64,000 nt of DNA from Cordilura impudica (GCA_963682025.1 OY821517.1:101504107-101568106); one strand, 5' to 3'; positions 10,468 through 22,107 are shown, counted from the first letter of the stretch. Notes: a model not told the origin generated them from the letters alone. Numbers and translations: made by a program.

Positions 10468-10619
10468 GATGTGTAAATATCTATACGCGCAGGGGGGGTA
10501 AATTTCTATTTCACAATACAATCGCAAAAACAGCGTAACACATCGGTGTGAGCTGAAGTGTAAATCGGTGTGACTTTATCTGATTGTATTTGTGAAAAAA
10601 TTATGAAATGTTCTTTTCT

Positions 10620-13600
10620 AAACATTTTCCAATTGTCTTTCAAAAAACATCAATTGTATTTCAGAAAACATCAATTGTATATCAGAAACCATCAATATAA
10701 TTTCAGAAAACATCATTTGAATTTCAGAAAACATAAATAGAATTTCAGAAAACATCAATATAATTTCAGAAAACTTCATTCGAGTTTCAGAAAACTTCAA
10801 TTGAATTTCAGAAAGCATCAATAGAATTTCAGAAAACATCACTTGAATTTCAGAAAACATAAATAGAATTTCAGAAAACATCAATATAATTTCAGAAAAC
10901 ATCATTCGAGTTTCAGAAAACATCAATTGAATTTTAGAAAACATCAATAGAATTTCAGAAAACATCAATTGTATTTCAGAAACCATCAATATAATTTCAG
11001 AAAACATCATTTGAATTTCAAAAAACATAAATAGAACTTCAGAAAATATCAATATAATTTCAGAAAACATCATTCGAGTTTCAGAAAACATCAATTGATT
11101 TTCAGAAAGCATCAATTAAATTTCAGAAAACATCAATTGTATTTCAGAAACCATCAATATAATTTCAGAAAACATTATTTGAATTTCAGAAAACATAAAT
11201 AGATTTTCAGAAAACATCAATATAATTTCAGAAAACATCAATTGTATTTCAGAAACCATCAATATAATTTCAGAAAACATCATTTGAATTTCAGAAAACA
11301 TCAATATAATTTCAGAAAACATCATTCGAGTTTCAGAAAACATCAATTGAATTTTAGAAAACAACAATAGAATTTCAGAAAACATCAATTGTATTTCAGA
11401 AACCATCAATATAATTTCAGAAAACATCATTTGAATTTCAGAAAACATCAATATAATTTCAGAAAACATCATTCGAGTTTCAGAAAACATCAATTGAATT
11501 TTAGAAAACATCAATAGAATTTCAGAAAACATCAATTGTATTTCAAAAACCATCAATATAATTTCAGAAAACATCATTTGAATTTCAGAAAACATCAATA
11601 TAATTTCAGAAAACATCATTCGAATTTCAGAAAACATCAATTGAATTTTAGAAAACATCAATAGAATTTCAGAAAACATCAATTGTATTTCAGAAACCAT
11701 CAATATAATTTCAGAAAACATCATTTGAATTTCAGAAAACATAAATAGATTTTCAGAAAACATCAATATAATTTCAGAAAACATCATTTGAATTTCAGAA
11801 AACATAAATAGAATTTCAGAAAACATCAATATAATTTCAGAAAACATAAATAGATTTTCAGAAAACATCAATATAATTTCAGAAAACATCATTTGAATTT
11901 CAGAAAACATAAATAGAATTTCAGAAAACATCAATATAATTTCAGAAAACATCAATTGTATTTCAGAAACCATCAATAGAATTTCAGAAAACATAAACTG
12001 TATTTCAGAAAACATCAATAAAATTTCAGAAAACATCAATTGAATTTCAGAAAACATCAATATAATTTAAGAAAACATCAATTGTATTTCAGAAAACATC
12101 AATAGAATTTCAGAAAACATAAACTGTATTTCAGAAAACATCAATAAAATTTCAGAAAACATCAATTGAATTTCAGAAAACATCAATATAATTTCAGAAA
12201 ACATCAATTGTATTTCAGAAAACATCAATTGTATTTCAGAAAACATCATTTGAATTTCAGAAAACATAAATAGAATTTCAGAAAACATCAATATAATTTC
12301 AGAAAACATCAATTGTATTTCAGAAAACATCAATAGAATTTCAGAAAACATAAACTGTATTTCAGAAAACATCAATAAAATTTCAGAAAACATCAATTGA
12401 ATTTCAGAAAACATCAATATAATTTCAGAAAACATCAATTGTATTTCAGAAAACATCATTTGAATTTCAGAAAACATAAATAGAATTTCAGAAAACATCA
12501 ATTGTATTTCAGAAACCATCAATATAAATTCAGAAAACATCATTTGAATTTCAGAAAACCTAAATAGAATTTCAGAAAACATCATTCGAGTTTCAGAAAA
12601 CATCATTTGAATTTCAGAAAACATCAATATAATTTCAGAAAACATCATTCGAGTTTCAGAAAACATCAATTGAATTTCAGAAAACATAAATAGAATTTCA
12701 GAAAACATCAATATAATTTCAGAAAACATCAATTGTATTTCAGAAAACATCAATAGAATTTCAAAAAACATAAACTGTATTTCAGAAAACATCAATAGAA
12801 TTGCAGAAAACATCAATATAATTTCAGAAAACATCAATTGTATTTCAGAAAACATCAATAGAATTTCAGAAAACATAAACTGTATTTCAGAAAACATCAA
12901 TAAAATTTCAGAAAACATCAATTGAATTTGAGAAAACATCAATATAATTTCAGAAAACATCAATTGTATTTCAGAAAACATCAATATAATTTCAGAAAAC
13001 ATCATTTGAATTTCAGAAAACCTAAATAGAATTTCAGAAAACATCAATATAATTTCAGAAAACATCATTCGAGTTTCAGAAAACATCATTTGAATTTCAG
13101 AAAACATAAATAGAATTTCAGAAAACATCATTCGAGTTTCAGAAAACATCAATTGAATTTCAGAAAACATCAATAGAATTTTAGAAAACATCAATATAAT
13201 TTCAGAAAACATCATTCGAGTTTCAGAAAACATAATTTGAATTTCAGAAAACATAAATAGAATTTCAGAAAACATCAATATGATTTCAGAAAACATCATT
13301 CGAGTTTCAGAAAACATCAATTGAATTTCAGAAAACATTAATAGAATTTCAGAAAACGTCAATTTTATTTCACAAAACATCAATTGTATTTCAGAAAACA
13401 TCAATAGAATTTCAAAAAACATAAACTGTATTTCAGAAAACATCAATAGAATTGCAGAAAACATCAATATAATTTCAGAAAACATCAATTGTATTTCAGA
13501 AAACATCAATAGAATTTCAGAAAACATAAACTGTATTTCAGAAAACATCAATAAAATTTCAGAAAACATCAATTGAATTTGAGAAAACATCAATATAATT

Positions 13601-15145
13601 TCAGAAAACATCAATTGTATTTCAGAAAACATCAATATAATTTCAGAAAACATCATTTGAATTTCAGAAAACCTAAATAGAATTTCAGAAAACATCAATA
13701 TAATTTCAGAAAACATCATTCGAGTTTCAGAAAACATCATTTGAATTTCAGAAAACATAAATAGAATTTCAGAAAACATCATTCGAGTTTCAGAAAACAT
13801 CAATTGAATTTCAGAAAACATCAATAGAATTTCAGAAAACATCAATATAATTTCAGAAAACATCATTCGAGTTTCAGAAAACATAATTTGAATTTCAGAA
13901 AACATAAATAGAATTTCAGAAAACATCAATATGATTTCAGAAAACATCATTCGAGTTTCAGAAAACATCAATTGAATTTCAGAAAACATAAATAGAATTT
14001 CAGAAAACATCAATATAATTTCAGAAAACATCAATTGTATTTCAGAAAACATCAATAGAATTTCAAAAAACATAAACTGTATTTCAGAAAACATCAATAG
14101 AATTGCAGAAAACATCAATATAATTTCAGAAAACATCAATTGTATTTCAGAAAACATCAATAGAATTTCAGAAAACATAAACTGTATTTCAGAAAACATC
14201 AATAAAATTTCAGAAAACATCAATTGAATTTGAGAAAACATCAATATAATTTCAGAAAACATCAATTGTATTTCAGAAAACATCAATATAATTTCAGAAA
14301 ACATCATTTGAATTTCAGAAAACCTAAATAGAATTTCAGAAAACATCAATATAATTTCAGAAAACATCATTCGAGTTTCAGAAAACATCATTTGAATTTC
14401 AGAAAACATAAATAGAATTTCAGAAAACATCATTCGAGTTTCAGAAAACATCAATTGAATTTCAGAAAACATCAATAGAATTTCAGAAAACATCAATATA
14501 ATTTCAGAAAACATCATTCGAGTTTCAGAAAACATAATTTGAATTTCAGAAAACATAAATAGAATTTCAGAAAACATCAATATGATTTCAGAAAACATCA
14601 TTCGAGTTTCAGAAAACATCATTTGAATTTCAGAAAACATAAATAGAATTTCAGAAAACATAAATAGAATTTCAGAAAACATCAATTGTATTTCAGAAAA
14701 CATCAATTGCATTTCAGAAAACATCAATTGAATTTCAGAAAACATAAATAGAATTTCAGAAAACATCATTCGAGTTTCAGAAAACATCATTTGAATTTCA
14801 GAAAACATAAATAGAATTTCAGAAAACATCAATATAATTTCAGAAAACATCAATTGTATTTCAGAAAACATCAATTGTATTTCAAAAAACATCAATTGTA
14901 TTTCAGAAAACATCATTTGAATTTCACAAAACATAAATAGAATTTCAGAAAACATCAATTGAATTTCAAAAAGCATTATTTGAATTGCTGAGAACATTAA
15001 TTGTATTTCAGAAAACATCAACAGAATTTCAAAAAGCATCATTTGAATTGCTGAAAACATTAATTGAATTTCAGAAAACATCAATTAAATTTCAGAAAAC
15101 ATCAATTGCATTTCAGAAAACATCAATTGAATTTCAGAAAACAGC
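10620..15145. repeat. 21-bp satellite, about 215 units
   Basis: Tandem unit typified by ATTTCAGAAAACATCAATTGT. The block TTTCAGAAAACAT is nearly invariant, while the remaining bases vary among a handful of recurring versions (CAATTGTA, CAATATAA, CATTTGAA, CATTCGAG, AAATAGAA). The unit is seven codons and its - strand has no stop in one frame, which creates ORFs of 1,005, 314 and 165 codons separated by just two single-base stops (near 12067 and 11116). I regard these as by-products of the period. Confidence 0.95.
12690..14640. repeat. 651-bp higher-order repeat within the 21-bp satellite
   Basis: Rare variants recur exactly 651 bp (31 units) apart: ATTGCAG at 12800, 13451 and 14102; ACCTAAATAG near 13021, 13672 and 14323; ATTTGAGAAAAC near 12926, 13577 and 14228; TATGATTTCAG near 13279, 13930 and 14581. 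About three copies are present, showing recent amplification of a 31-mer block. Border positions are approximate. Confidence 0.88.
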
Positions 15146-15252
15146 ATAATCGACTTATTTTTTATGCACTGGAAAATATGATGTTGATGTTTTCTTTAAT
15201 TATTAGATGTTTACGCATCTCCCTTGTGATCGGACTCACATGATTTTTTTTA

Positions 15253-15561
15253 AAAGATATTTTGGGCTTCAAATGCATCACATTTTGATCGGTTCCCAAA
15301 ACAACAAATTTTTTGAAAAATAGCTTTGCATTAATGTCTCTGAAAAAATGCTCTTTAAGTACCAGCACAAAATGAAACCCATCATTACGGGCGACGAGAC
15401 TTGTTCTAAGACTGAAATAATCAACCAATAAAACCAATATTGTGTAAAATGGGAAGCAAGACCTGAAAAATCACGCCAAAAAAGAGTTAAGAGTTTAAGA
15501 GTTTTCTTTGATTAACGTGTTGTGGTGCATTATGAATTCCTGCCACCGGACCAAACTGTTA
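15253..15561 (+). pseudogene. mariner transposase relic, central part
   Basis: Resumes the mariner reading after the inserted element. Recognisable blocks in shifting frames are KDILGFK, KMKPIITGDET (first catalytic Asp region), EARPEKSRQKRVKSL and VVHYEFLPPDQTVN, in the right order. Stops and frame changes make it dead. The C-terminal third is missing because the sequence switches abruptly to a piggyBac-like relic at about 15562. Confidence 0.78.
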
Positions 15562-16510
15562 ACATGGTGTACTATTTCCCAAATAAACTGAAAAAATGGC
15601 GATTCAAATTCTTCGCCCTTTGCAATACAACCGGCTTTACGTTCGAAATTTACGCAGGGGAAGAGCATCGCTTACGGCTAGGAGAACCTGATATGAAAGC
15701 CTCTGCGAATATTGTAGTTCGTATGACCCGTGAAGTTTCCCATTTTGAAAATTGCATGGTCTATATGAATAACTAATTACACCACCATACCATATTTGTT
15801 TATTTGCGGACCTAAGGAATTCACAGTATTGGAACCATGAATCGTAACCGAATAAGAATACGATTAAAATGAATAGAGCCGTTTCGGAATAGTTTACGTA
15901 AACATTCTAGGTGTGCAGTTGACCTTAAAATCCTGGAAAAATAACAATGTCGTTAACCTTTTGTCCACTTTCGTTGGCAAGAAACCATTACTTTCGCAAC
16001 ATGGTATTGATGTTGACGTTCTTACTGTTGAACGATGGGAAATAAAAGCACCACGAAGCAATCAGCATTCCCTGTCCCCAAATCATAAAACAATACAATC
16101 TACACACGGGCGGTGTAGAACTTATGGATTCTTCTATGCATCGTCTAAAAATTGGACTAAAGAGCCGAAAATAGTTCATCAAAATATTCTACCATTTATT
16201 CGATCTTTGCATGGTATATGCATAACTACTTTGTAAAAGAGCAAACACATCAATTGCAATTACCCAAAAGGAACTCCGTCTGGAGATGTAGTATGCGTTA
16301 ACAAACATGACACATAAGAAAAAGAAATGTAGTTGGCCAGACGTATCTACCACCAGTCCCAAGAAGAACAGCAGTCAGCTAATGATTTCTGATATGATGG
16401 TAGGGATCCTCTATCAGTGATTGATGGACGGGATTGGCGCAAACATAAAATGGATTTTTAAACCTTTGTTTGAACGAAAAACCAAACTGTTTCGTCGATT
16501 ATCATACTCA
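15562..16510 (+). pseudogene. piggyBac-like (DDE_Tnp_1_7) transposase relic
   Basis: Blocks in family order, in several frames: YYFPNKLKKWRFKFFALC followed by a CNTTGFTFEIYAGEEHRL-like stretch (15562-15660); LSTFVGKKP and VERWEIKA (15955-16050); ELMDSSMHRLKIGLKSRKW (16110-16175); LCMVYA-like; and at 16470-16500 the Cys-rich C-terminus LCLNEKPNCFVDYH. Multiple frameshifts, with the N-terminal half absent. At its 5' end it is fused in frame to the mariner relic, giving an 84-codon chimeric ORF (15522-15776). Inactive. Confidence 0.75.
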
Positions 16511-17354
16511 GAATGACTAAAAATTAGATTTTTTTTCAATTATATATTCTTCCATTATTTACATATTTTAACAAATTTGATATTCACATATGAGATCTTA
16601 TCTTTACATATAGATATTGCAACAAATAATATACAGGATCTAAAGATATCAAATAGTTTTTATTTTATTTTTTAATGATTTTTAAAGGAAATGGGCTAAA
16701 AATTAGAAAAATTGTTATTTTCATACACTTTTTTCATTGCTTTATTATTTAGTTTTATATATTCAGTTTTATATATTTTTCAAAACATTTTTTGCAAAAA
16801 TTTTATTTTATGGTATTTTATGTATAGAATGCAAAGGATAATCAATGACCAATACTGTGAGCTGACCTCGGAGAAGAATTGCTTTATATTGAAGACCACC
16901 ACAATGAAACAATTATTTTTATTTAAACGAAAAAAAAATGAAAAAAAATGAAATACTTAAATTTTTTATACGGTAAAATAAAAATAAATAAATAATCTTA
17001 ATTTCTGTAAGTCAAACGGAAAATCGGACCAAATTTAAAATTTTTTATAAAATTAAAATTTACTAAAAAAAAACCAACCCATAAAAACCAAGCTTTTATT
17101 ATACTCCCTTTATTTGTAAATTAATTTATTATCATGTAATTAAATTATTGATTGATTGAAAATGAAACATATCTAGAAAAATATCTATGCCAAAAATCCA
17201 AAAAATTTTTTTGCAAAAAATGTGTCAGATCAAATTTATCTGCCTGCTAAGTTTCAGATCGATTGGATTATGGGAAAACGGTTAAAAATCGATCCAAAGT
17301 TTTGTCGACTAACAGACGAGCAGACACTACGAGTTAATATAAAGGGAATAAAAA
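16511..17354. other. AT-rich stretch, possible small MITE
   Basis: No gene. A run of poly-T/A and AAAT repeats (16900-17000). CTCCCTTTAT near 17105 is inverted as ATAAAGGGAAT near 17338, which may be the ends of a roughly 245-bp non-autonomous element; no target duplication was confirmed. Confidence 0.35.
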
Positions 17355-17790
17355 TAAAAAAAAATGACTAGTTTAGTACTTCGTCGTACTGCCTTTAGTT
17401 TCAATAACTTTTTGTAATGTCTACCAAATTTTTCCACGCTTCAGGAGATATTCTATTTCAGTCAGTTTGATTGGCTAATATTATGGTGGGCATTTTTGTA
17501 AACTCTACGAGCTAAATCATCCCACATATGTTCAATGACATTAAGGTGAGGGGATTCAACAGTTTGGGTAATGATAAATGAGTCATAAAATTGAGTTGAT
17601 AAAATTCAAAAGTATCTTTTATCCCTAATTTGCTTTGTTTTACGTTGTCTTTGAAAATATTTCGGAATACATATCTATTCATTTTTCTATCAATAAAATG
17701 CAAGTTTCCCACATCAGCACTGGACATGCTGCCCCAAACTATCACCGAAACTCCTCCATGTTTATCTGTACACACAGAACAAATATAAGT
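17355..17790 (-). pseudogene. Tc1-like transposase relic, C-terminal half
   Basis: On the - strand: KHGGVSVIVWGSMSS, VGNLHFID and NRYVFRNIFKDNVKQS, the conserved Tc1 block around the second catalytic Asp, followed in another frame by SPHLNVIEHMWDDLARR (the DLNPIEHLW block carrying the catalytic Glu; its first Asp is His here). At least one frameshift; the N-terminal part is absent. Dead. Confidence 0.8.
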
Positions 17791-17894
17791 TGGAGAAACA
17801 TTTATTAAGTGTATAAGAACTTTTATTTAAATTATTTAATATTTAAAAATACAATAAATTTTCATCAATAACTATCATATATTTAATGAAAAAA

Positions 17895-17944
17895 TAAAAT
17901 TTCTTAGAATTTGCGCTCGAATTTCGAAGGCTGGAATCTGCTAG
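17895..17944 (+). mobile_element. Helitron 3' terminus, family 1 (copy a)
   Basis: Hairpin GCGCTCGAATTTCGAAGGC (17913-17931), nine bases, then CTAG (17941-17944) followed by T. A hairpin a few bases before CTRR-T is the classic Helitron 3' end. The same terminus is at 22689-22692 and, on the - strand, at 57545. The 5' end of this copy was not found. Confidence 0.65.
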
Positions 17945-18187
17945 TAAACATAATCATTCTAAAATGAAGGTGTCTATAAAAAAGTGTTAGTAATAATAAC
18001 AGAAAGCCAAAGTTTTAACATATAATGGTATTTGGAATCGAAAGGAAAAAGTATGAATCAAATACTATTGTAAATGCATACAAAATAAAAAGAAATGGTT
18101 AGTCAGACAAAATACAAGAGAGAAAACATTAAAATATTTTAAAAAATTTTAAATTTAAATCAAAGCAAATACCAACACTTACCAATA

Positions 18188-18530
18188 ATGGAACACTATA
18201 TGCTACATAACTCTCTCTCAGTAAATTTAAGCGATTCAGATACCACCCGAGCTTTTAGTGTTTATAATCAATATCTAGATAATTATTCTAATGTTGACTA
18301 TCTTGATGCCTTAATTACAGAATCTTATATAAAAAATATAATAAAAAGGTTAAAAAATAAAAAGGCACCAGGTATAGATGAAATTAATGACTTATGTATA
18401 AAAAATCTACCTAAAAATGGTATTAGAAATTTAACGTCAATAATTAACTCATGCCGCATATTTTCCAAAGAAGCAGAAATAATAAGGATATTCCAGAAGC
18501 TAAAATATATCTACCAGGTGGAAGTTCTAA
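18188..18530 (+). pseudogene. LINE reverse-transcriptase fragment
   Basis: A short stretch translating to ITESYIKNIIKRLKNKKAPG followed by IDEINDLCIKNLP, the conserved N-terminal RT segment of APE-type non-LTR elements (LKNKKAPGxDxI). Neither the endonuclease nor the YADD region is present. The 240 bp on its left (17945-18187) show nothing else. Confidence 0.65.
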
Positions 18531-18788
18531 ATTGCTTAATTTTGAGAAGATGTATTTGATGATTGGAGATGAAAATGACATTATACCTGTTGCTGAAAAA
18601 TAGTAAGTAAGTACTTGGATTTTAAGGTATATTTTATTATATATGGAACTATCGTTTCAATATAATTTAATTTTATACCCAAAGTTTATTATTGTTTTAT
18701 AAAAACTAAAGAAACTTAATTTTTATTTCCTTTTCTGCATTGTTTAACAATTTGAGTTAAAATTTGGCTTCTCTTTTTATATATATAT

Positions 18789-19342
18789 GGGGGATTTCAT
18801 GTCAAGTGCACCAACTTTTGAAACCGATGTCTTCCGATCGGGATGAAATTTGCACCAAGGTAAGTCCTATTGGATACTAGTTTAGACACAATTTTTCAAT
18901 AAGATCGGTCCAGATCTCTCTGAGTTAGAGGGGATCAAAATTTTACATTTTGGCCAAACAGGTGTTTTTTCTCATCCATGTAACTTATTACCTATTGTTC
19001 TTATTTCTTCAATATTTCGGAAAAAAATACTTTAAAAAAAAATTTTTTTTAGACTTTCTTTTTTTGCTGAATTAAAGCATTTTTTGCCTTTTTTCCAAAA
19101 AGGGCATTTTTTTTTTCATAAGAAAGCTTAGGATTTTTCCTTTAAGAGCTTTTTGGTCGTTTAGTGGGATGGGAGTGGGATATCTATCAAAATAAATGTT
19201 TTGTAACTCAAGACAACGGTTTTTCAATTTTTCACAAATGCACTATTTTGAATTTTTTCCTATTTGTGTGTAAAACCTTACAAAAAAAACTTATACTGAG
19301 AAACTAGACAAACTAAACTTTCCGAAGGTATATAACATACCT
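18789..19342 (+). repeat. Left long terminal inverted repeat
   Basis: Matches the reverse complement of 20988-21574 through landmarks such as CTTCCGATCGGGAT, CTAACTCAGAGAGAT (inverted), CTTATACTGAGAAACTAGAC and TTTCCGAAGG. Arms differ by scattered substitutions and poly-A/T length changes, so this is not a fresh insertion. Confidence 0.85.
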
Positions 19343-19651
19343 AACTAAAATTTTATACCCTCGATACTGTAATGCCCAGAATATGTTAACCTCAGGAAAA
19401 GATCGCTTTTTTTCTATAGAAATGTTGAAAAATTATTATTTTTTATTTATTTTTAATAATAATTAAATTAATGTATAATAATAATAATATTAAAAATAAA
19501 AAGATAAATAATTTATTAAAATTTAATTTTAATTGCATTAGATCCATTTATATCATAACTATTTTTATACTTAATTTATTGTAGCTGATGAAGTATTTAA
19601 GTCTTGTAAATTTTTAAATACCCAGTCTTTCATCCAGATTTTTTGTCGCCT

Positions 19652-20967
19652 TTATTTACTGCGTTTTTTTGCCAATCCTTTCTTGGCGTTACTAGGTTCA
19701 GCTGTTGATTTCGCTGCTGGTTTATTTGTTGTCTTTGGAAAGAAATCGCATTGAATAGAGGCAGAAAACTTTTTCAACTTGAGTCTTCCATCGACAAGCG
19801 GTATAAAAGCATGGTATTGAGCGGTGCCATCGATTGTTACCGCAGCATCGAATCTGCTCTTCAGTGTTTTCAATGTTTCCTGATGATCCTCTTTGCTACT
19901 AAAAACTATTTTAGTTTCTTTACAATAACTCTTTGCCCAATGGAATAAAGCAGTTGCATCTCAGATGCGATCTTGATGAGAGCACTGGAGGCTATACTTC
20001 GCTGCATTTCTTTTAAGGTTTGCTCCAATACCATCACGTGCTCCTTTACCATGAGCAGTAGGATGAAAATGCCACTCAGCTGCGATTCCAAAATCTTTTT
20101 CATGGGCCATAAGATTTTCCAAGCTACTTTTGTTTTTAAAATGTTGACAGCTCCGTCCGAAACGTAGTATACCTTCTTTACTGTAAATTTAGATTTTAGA
20201 AATTTTAGTATTCTCTTCTGGTACTCATAAACTGCAACGGTATCATGTTTTAAGTCATCGGATATGACTGCCATACTTTTGTGTTCCAGTTTTTCATCTT
20301 TCATGTAGTAAATAACTACTGTGAATATAGTTGCTTGGTCGTTATTGAAGTGGAATGCTTGTATGGCATCCTGAAGAACATATTTATAGTTTTCTGCGAA
20401 ATCATATGAAATAACGAATTCACCAGACTTCAAATGTATCTTCAAATCCTTGAAGAATGACCATTGCTCTTTGACTAAAAAGTCATGGTTTCTCAAGTTT
20501 AGCAATCCTGTACACATTTCTTCCACAAAATCATCCACATTTAAAATGATTGTTTTCAATGTGCATATGCCAGTCTGAATCCAAGAATCAAATTTGACCT
20601 CCTCTATATATTCTCGATCTAAAGAGTTGATTAAATTTTCTTTGATGAATGTGGTTTTCGGGCAATTGGTACAATCACCTAAGTGGTAAGAAGTTGTTTC
20701 ATTAGGACACATAGTCAATTTAAGGCAATCGCGGTAATCGTGTAAATCTTCTGCCGAATCATCTGTTAAATACTTTAAGTTGATTTCCTTCAACATCAGT
20801 TTAACATTTTCATGGTAAATGAAAACGCATACTGTGTGAGTTCCGCTGCTTTCTGCCAAAACGCAATGTTTTGGCCTCATTTGGGCAAATTTCGTGAAGC
20901 CAATTCTAACATCCTCGTGTTCAGATTGAAATGTTGAAAATAACTCTTTCAGGTTACAGATAACCAT
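19652..20967 (-). pseudogene. Transposase-like gene of the long-TIR transposon (broken)
   Basis: Starts at ATG 20967, about 20 bp inside the right TIR. The first 270 codons are open: RIGFTKFAQMRPKHCVLA, SSGTHTVCVFIYHENVKLML, a Cys-rich patch (CPNE...CTNCP), GEFVISYDFAENY, YVLQDAIQAFHFNNDQATIF, and VSDGA. At about 20145 the similarity moves to another frame (EWHFHPTAHGKGARDG), meets a stop near 19960, and continues to 19652 with SRFDAAVTIDGTAQYHAF and a Lys-rich tail. From memory, proteins with these FAENY, SDGA and HGKG blocks recur in arthropod and cnidarian genomes. Acidic residues in YDFAENY and SDGA are plausible DDE residues, but that is inference. One frameshift and one stop make this copy inactive. 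Confidence 0.72.
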
Positions 20968-20987
20968 TCTCTTCTGTTATGTTATGA

Positions 20988-21574
20988 AGGTATGTTACAT
21001 CCTTCGGAAAGGTTAATTTGTCTAGTTTCTCAGTATAAGTTTTATTTGTAAGGTTTTAGACACAAATAGGAAAAAATTCAAAATAGTGCATTTGTGAAAA
21101 ATTGAAAAACCGTTGTATTGAGTTACAAAACATTTATTTTGATAGATATCCCACTCCCGTCCCACTAAGCGACCAAAAAGCTCTTAAAGGAAAAATCCTA
21201 AGCTTTCTTATGAAAAAAAAAAAAAAAAAATGCCCTCTTTGAAAAAAAAGGCAAAAAATGCTTTAATGCAAAAAAAAAGTCTAAATTTTTTTTTTTTTTA
21301 AGTATTTTTTTCCGAAATATTGAAGAAATAGCTATCTAAACTATTTGGGAGAAAATTTTGTAAGAACAATAGGTAATAAGTTACATGGATAAGAAAAAAC
21401 ACCTGTTTGGCCAAAATGTCAAATTTTGATCCCCTCTAACTCAGAGAGATCGGGACCGATCGTATTGAAAAATTGTGGCTAAACTACTATCCAATAGGAC
21501 TAACCTTGGTGCAAATTTGATCCCGATCGGAAGACATCGGTTTCAAAAGTTGGTGCACTTGACATGAAACCCCC
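20988..21574 (-). repeat. Right long terminal inverted repeat
   Basis: Reverse complement of the left arm, ending GACATGAAACCCCC at 21574. About 30 bp longer than the left arm, mostly from extra A-runs around 21210-21300. Confidence 0.85.
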
Positions 21575-21740
21575 ATATATATATTTTTATTTAATTTTTT
21601 ATTATATATTATAATTTTGCGGAACTGATTTATGAAAAATTTTATTGAATTTATGTTTTTGGTTGTTTAGGGTTTAAGATAAAATATGCACTTTATAATT
21701 GTTCTTTTTTCTTTTGATGGATAGTTATCTTATATATTAA

Positions 21741-22107
21741 AAAAAATCATGTGAGTCCGATCACAGGGAAGATGTGTAAACATCTAGTAATTAAAGATTT
21801 TTTTATGTCATTTTTTAAAATCAAACAGAAAGCGTCATCTATGTATCACTTATAGCAAAAACTGTTTCAGCTAATTCAACAACCGTTTGCTGTAAAACGT
21901 TAAAAACATCCTAATATAAACGTATATAAGTGATACATAGTGGCATAAAAAAACAATTTTATATCATAATTTTTTCACCAATACAATCATAAGTCACACA
22001 GCGTTATCTGCTTCAGCTCACACCGATATGAGTTACGCTGTTTTTGTGATTGTATTGTGAAATAGAAATTTACCCCCCTGCGCGTATAGATGTTTACACA
22101 TCAAAAA
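21741..22107 (-). mobile_element. HINE-like element, copy B, without satellite
   Basis: About 367 bp with the same two ends as copies A and C: TGTGAGTCCGATCACA, GATGTGTAAACATCTAGTAA on one side and TTTACCCCCCTGCGCGTATAG plus ATGTTTACACATC on the other. The interior carries an inverted pair, CTATGTATCACTTATA (near 21838) and TATAAGTGATACATAG (near 21925). This looks like the base form of the element. Confidence 0.75.

Larger units (their letters stand above)
10466..15250 (+). mobile_element. HINE-like element, copy A, filled with 21-bp satellite
   Basis: The 5' end has GATGTGTAAATATCTATACGC and a GGGGGGTAAATTTC block. The 3' end has AGATGTTTACGCATC at 15205-15219 followed by TGTGATCGGACTCACA, which can form a 5-bp stem with a 6-nt loop, and then T8. 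The same ends occur at 21741-22107 and 37265-39277 (opposite strand). A 5' inverted repeat matched by a 3' subterminal one, a hairpin and a T-rich end is the Helentron-associated (HINE) layout; the assignment is inference. Its interior is almost entirely a 21-bp tandem array. It interrupts a mariner relic, which fixes both borders to within a few bases. Confidence 0.75.
18789..21574 (-). mobile_element. DNA transposon with about 0.57-kb terminal inverted repeats
   Basis: Both ends start GGGGG(A)TTTCATGTCAAGTG and are inverted for about 550-590 bp. The ends abut ATATATAT on both sides, compatible with an 8-bp (or shorter) target duplication in a TA repeat. Between the TIRs lies a single transposase-like gene on the - strand, with two breaks. 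Superfamily not assigned with confidence. Confidence 0.82.

Noticed and set aside
10618..15084. Giant open frames on the - strand (1,005, 314 and 165 codons, all in one frame) encoding an MFSEIQL-type heptapeptide repeat
   Set aside because: The 21-bp satellite is seven codons and its consensus has no stop in that frame. Changes cluster in the variable part of the DNA unit and are mostly amino-acid changing, with no excess of silent ones. No start context, leader or neighbouring gene supports expression.
10620..15145. CRISPR array
   Set aside because: Units are contiguous 21-mers without unique spacers, in a eukaryotic transposon.
19751..20167. Small + strand ORFs overlapping the transposase
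   Set aside because: They are antisense to the conserved motifs and have no family resemblance.
18789..21574. LTR retrotransposon, because of the long terminal repeats
   Set aside because: The repeats are inverted, not direct, and there is no PBS, RT or integrase.
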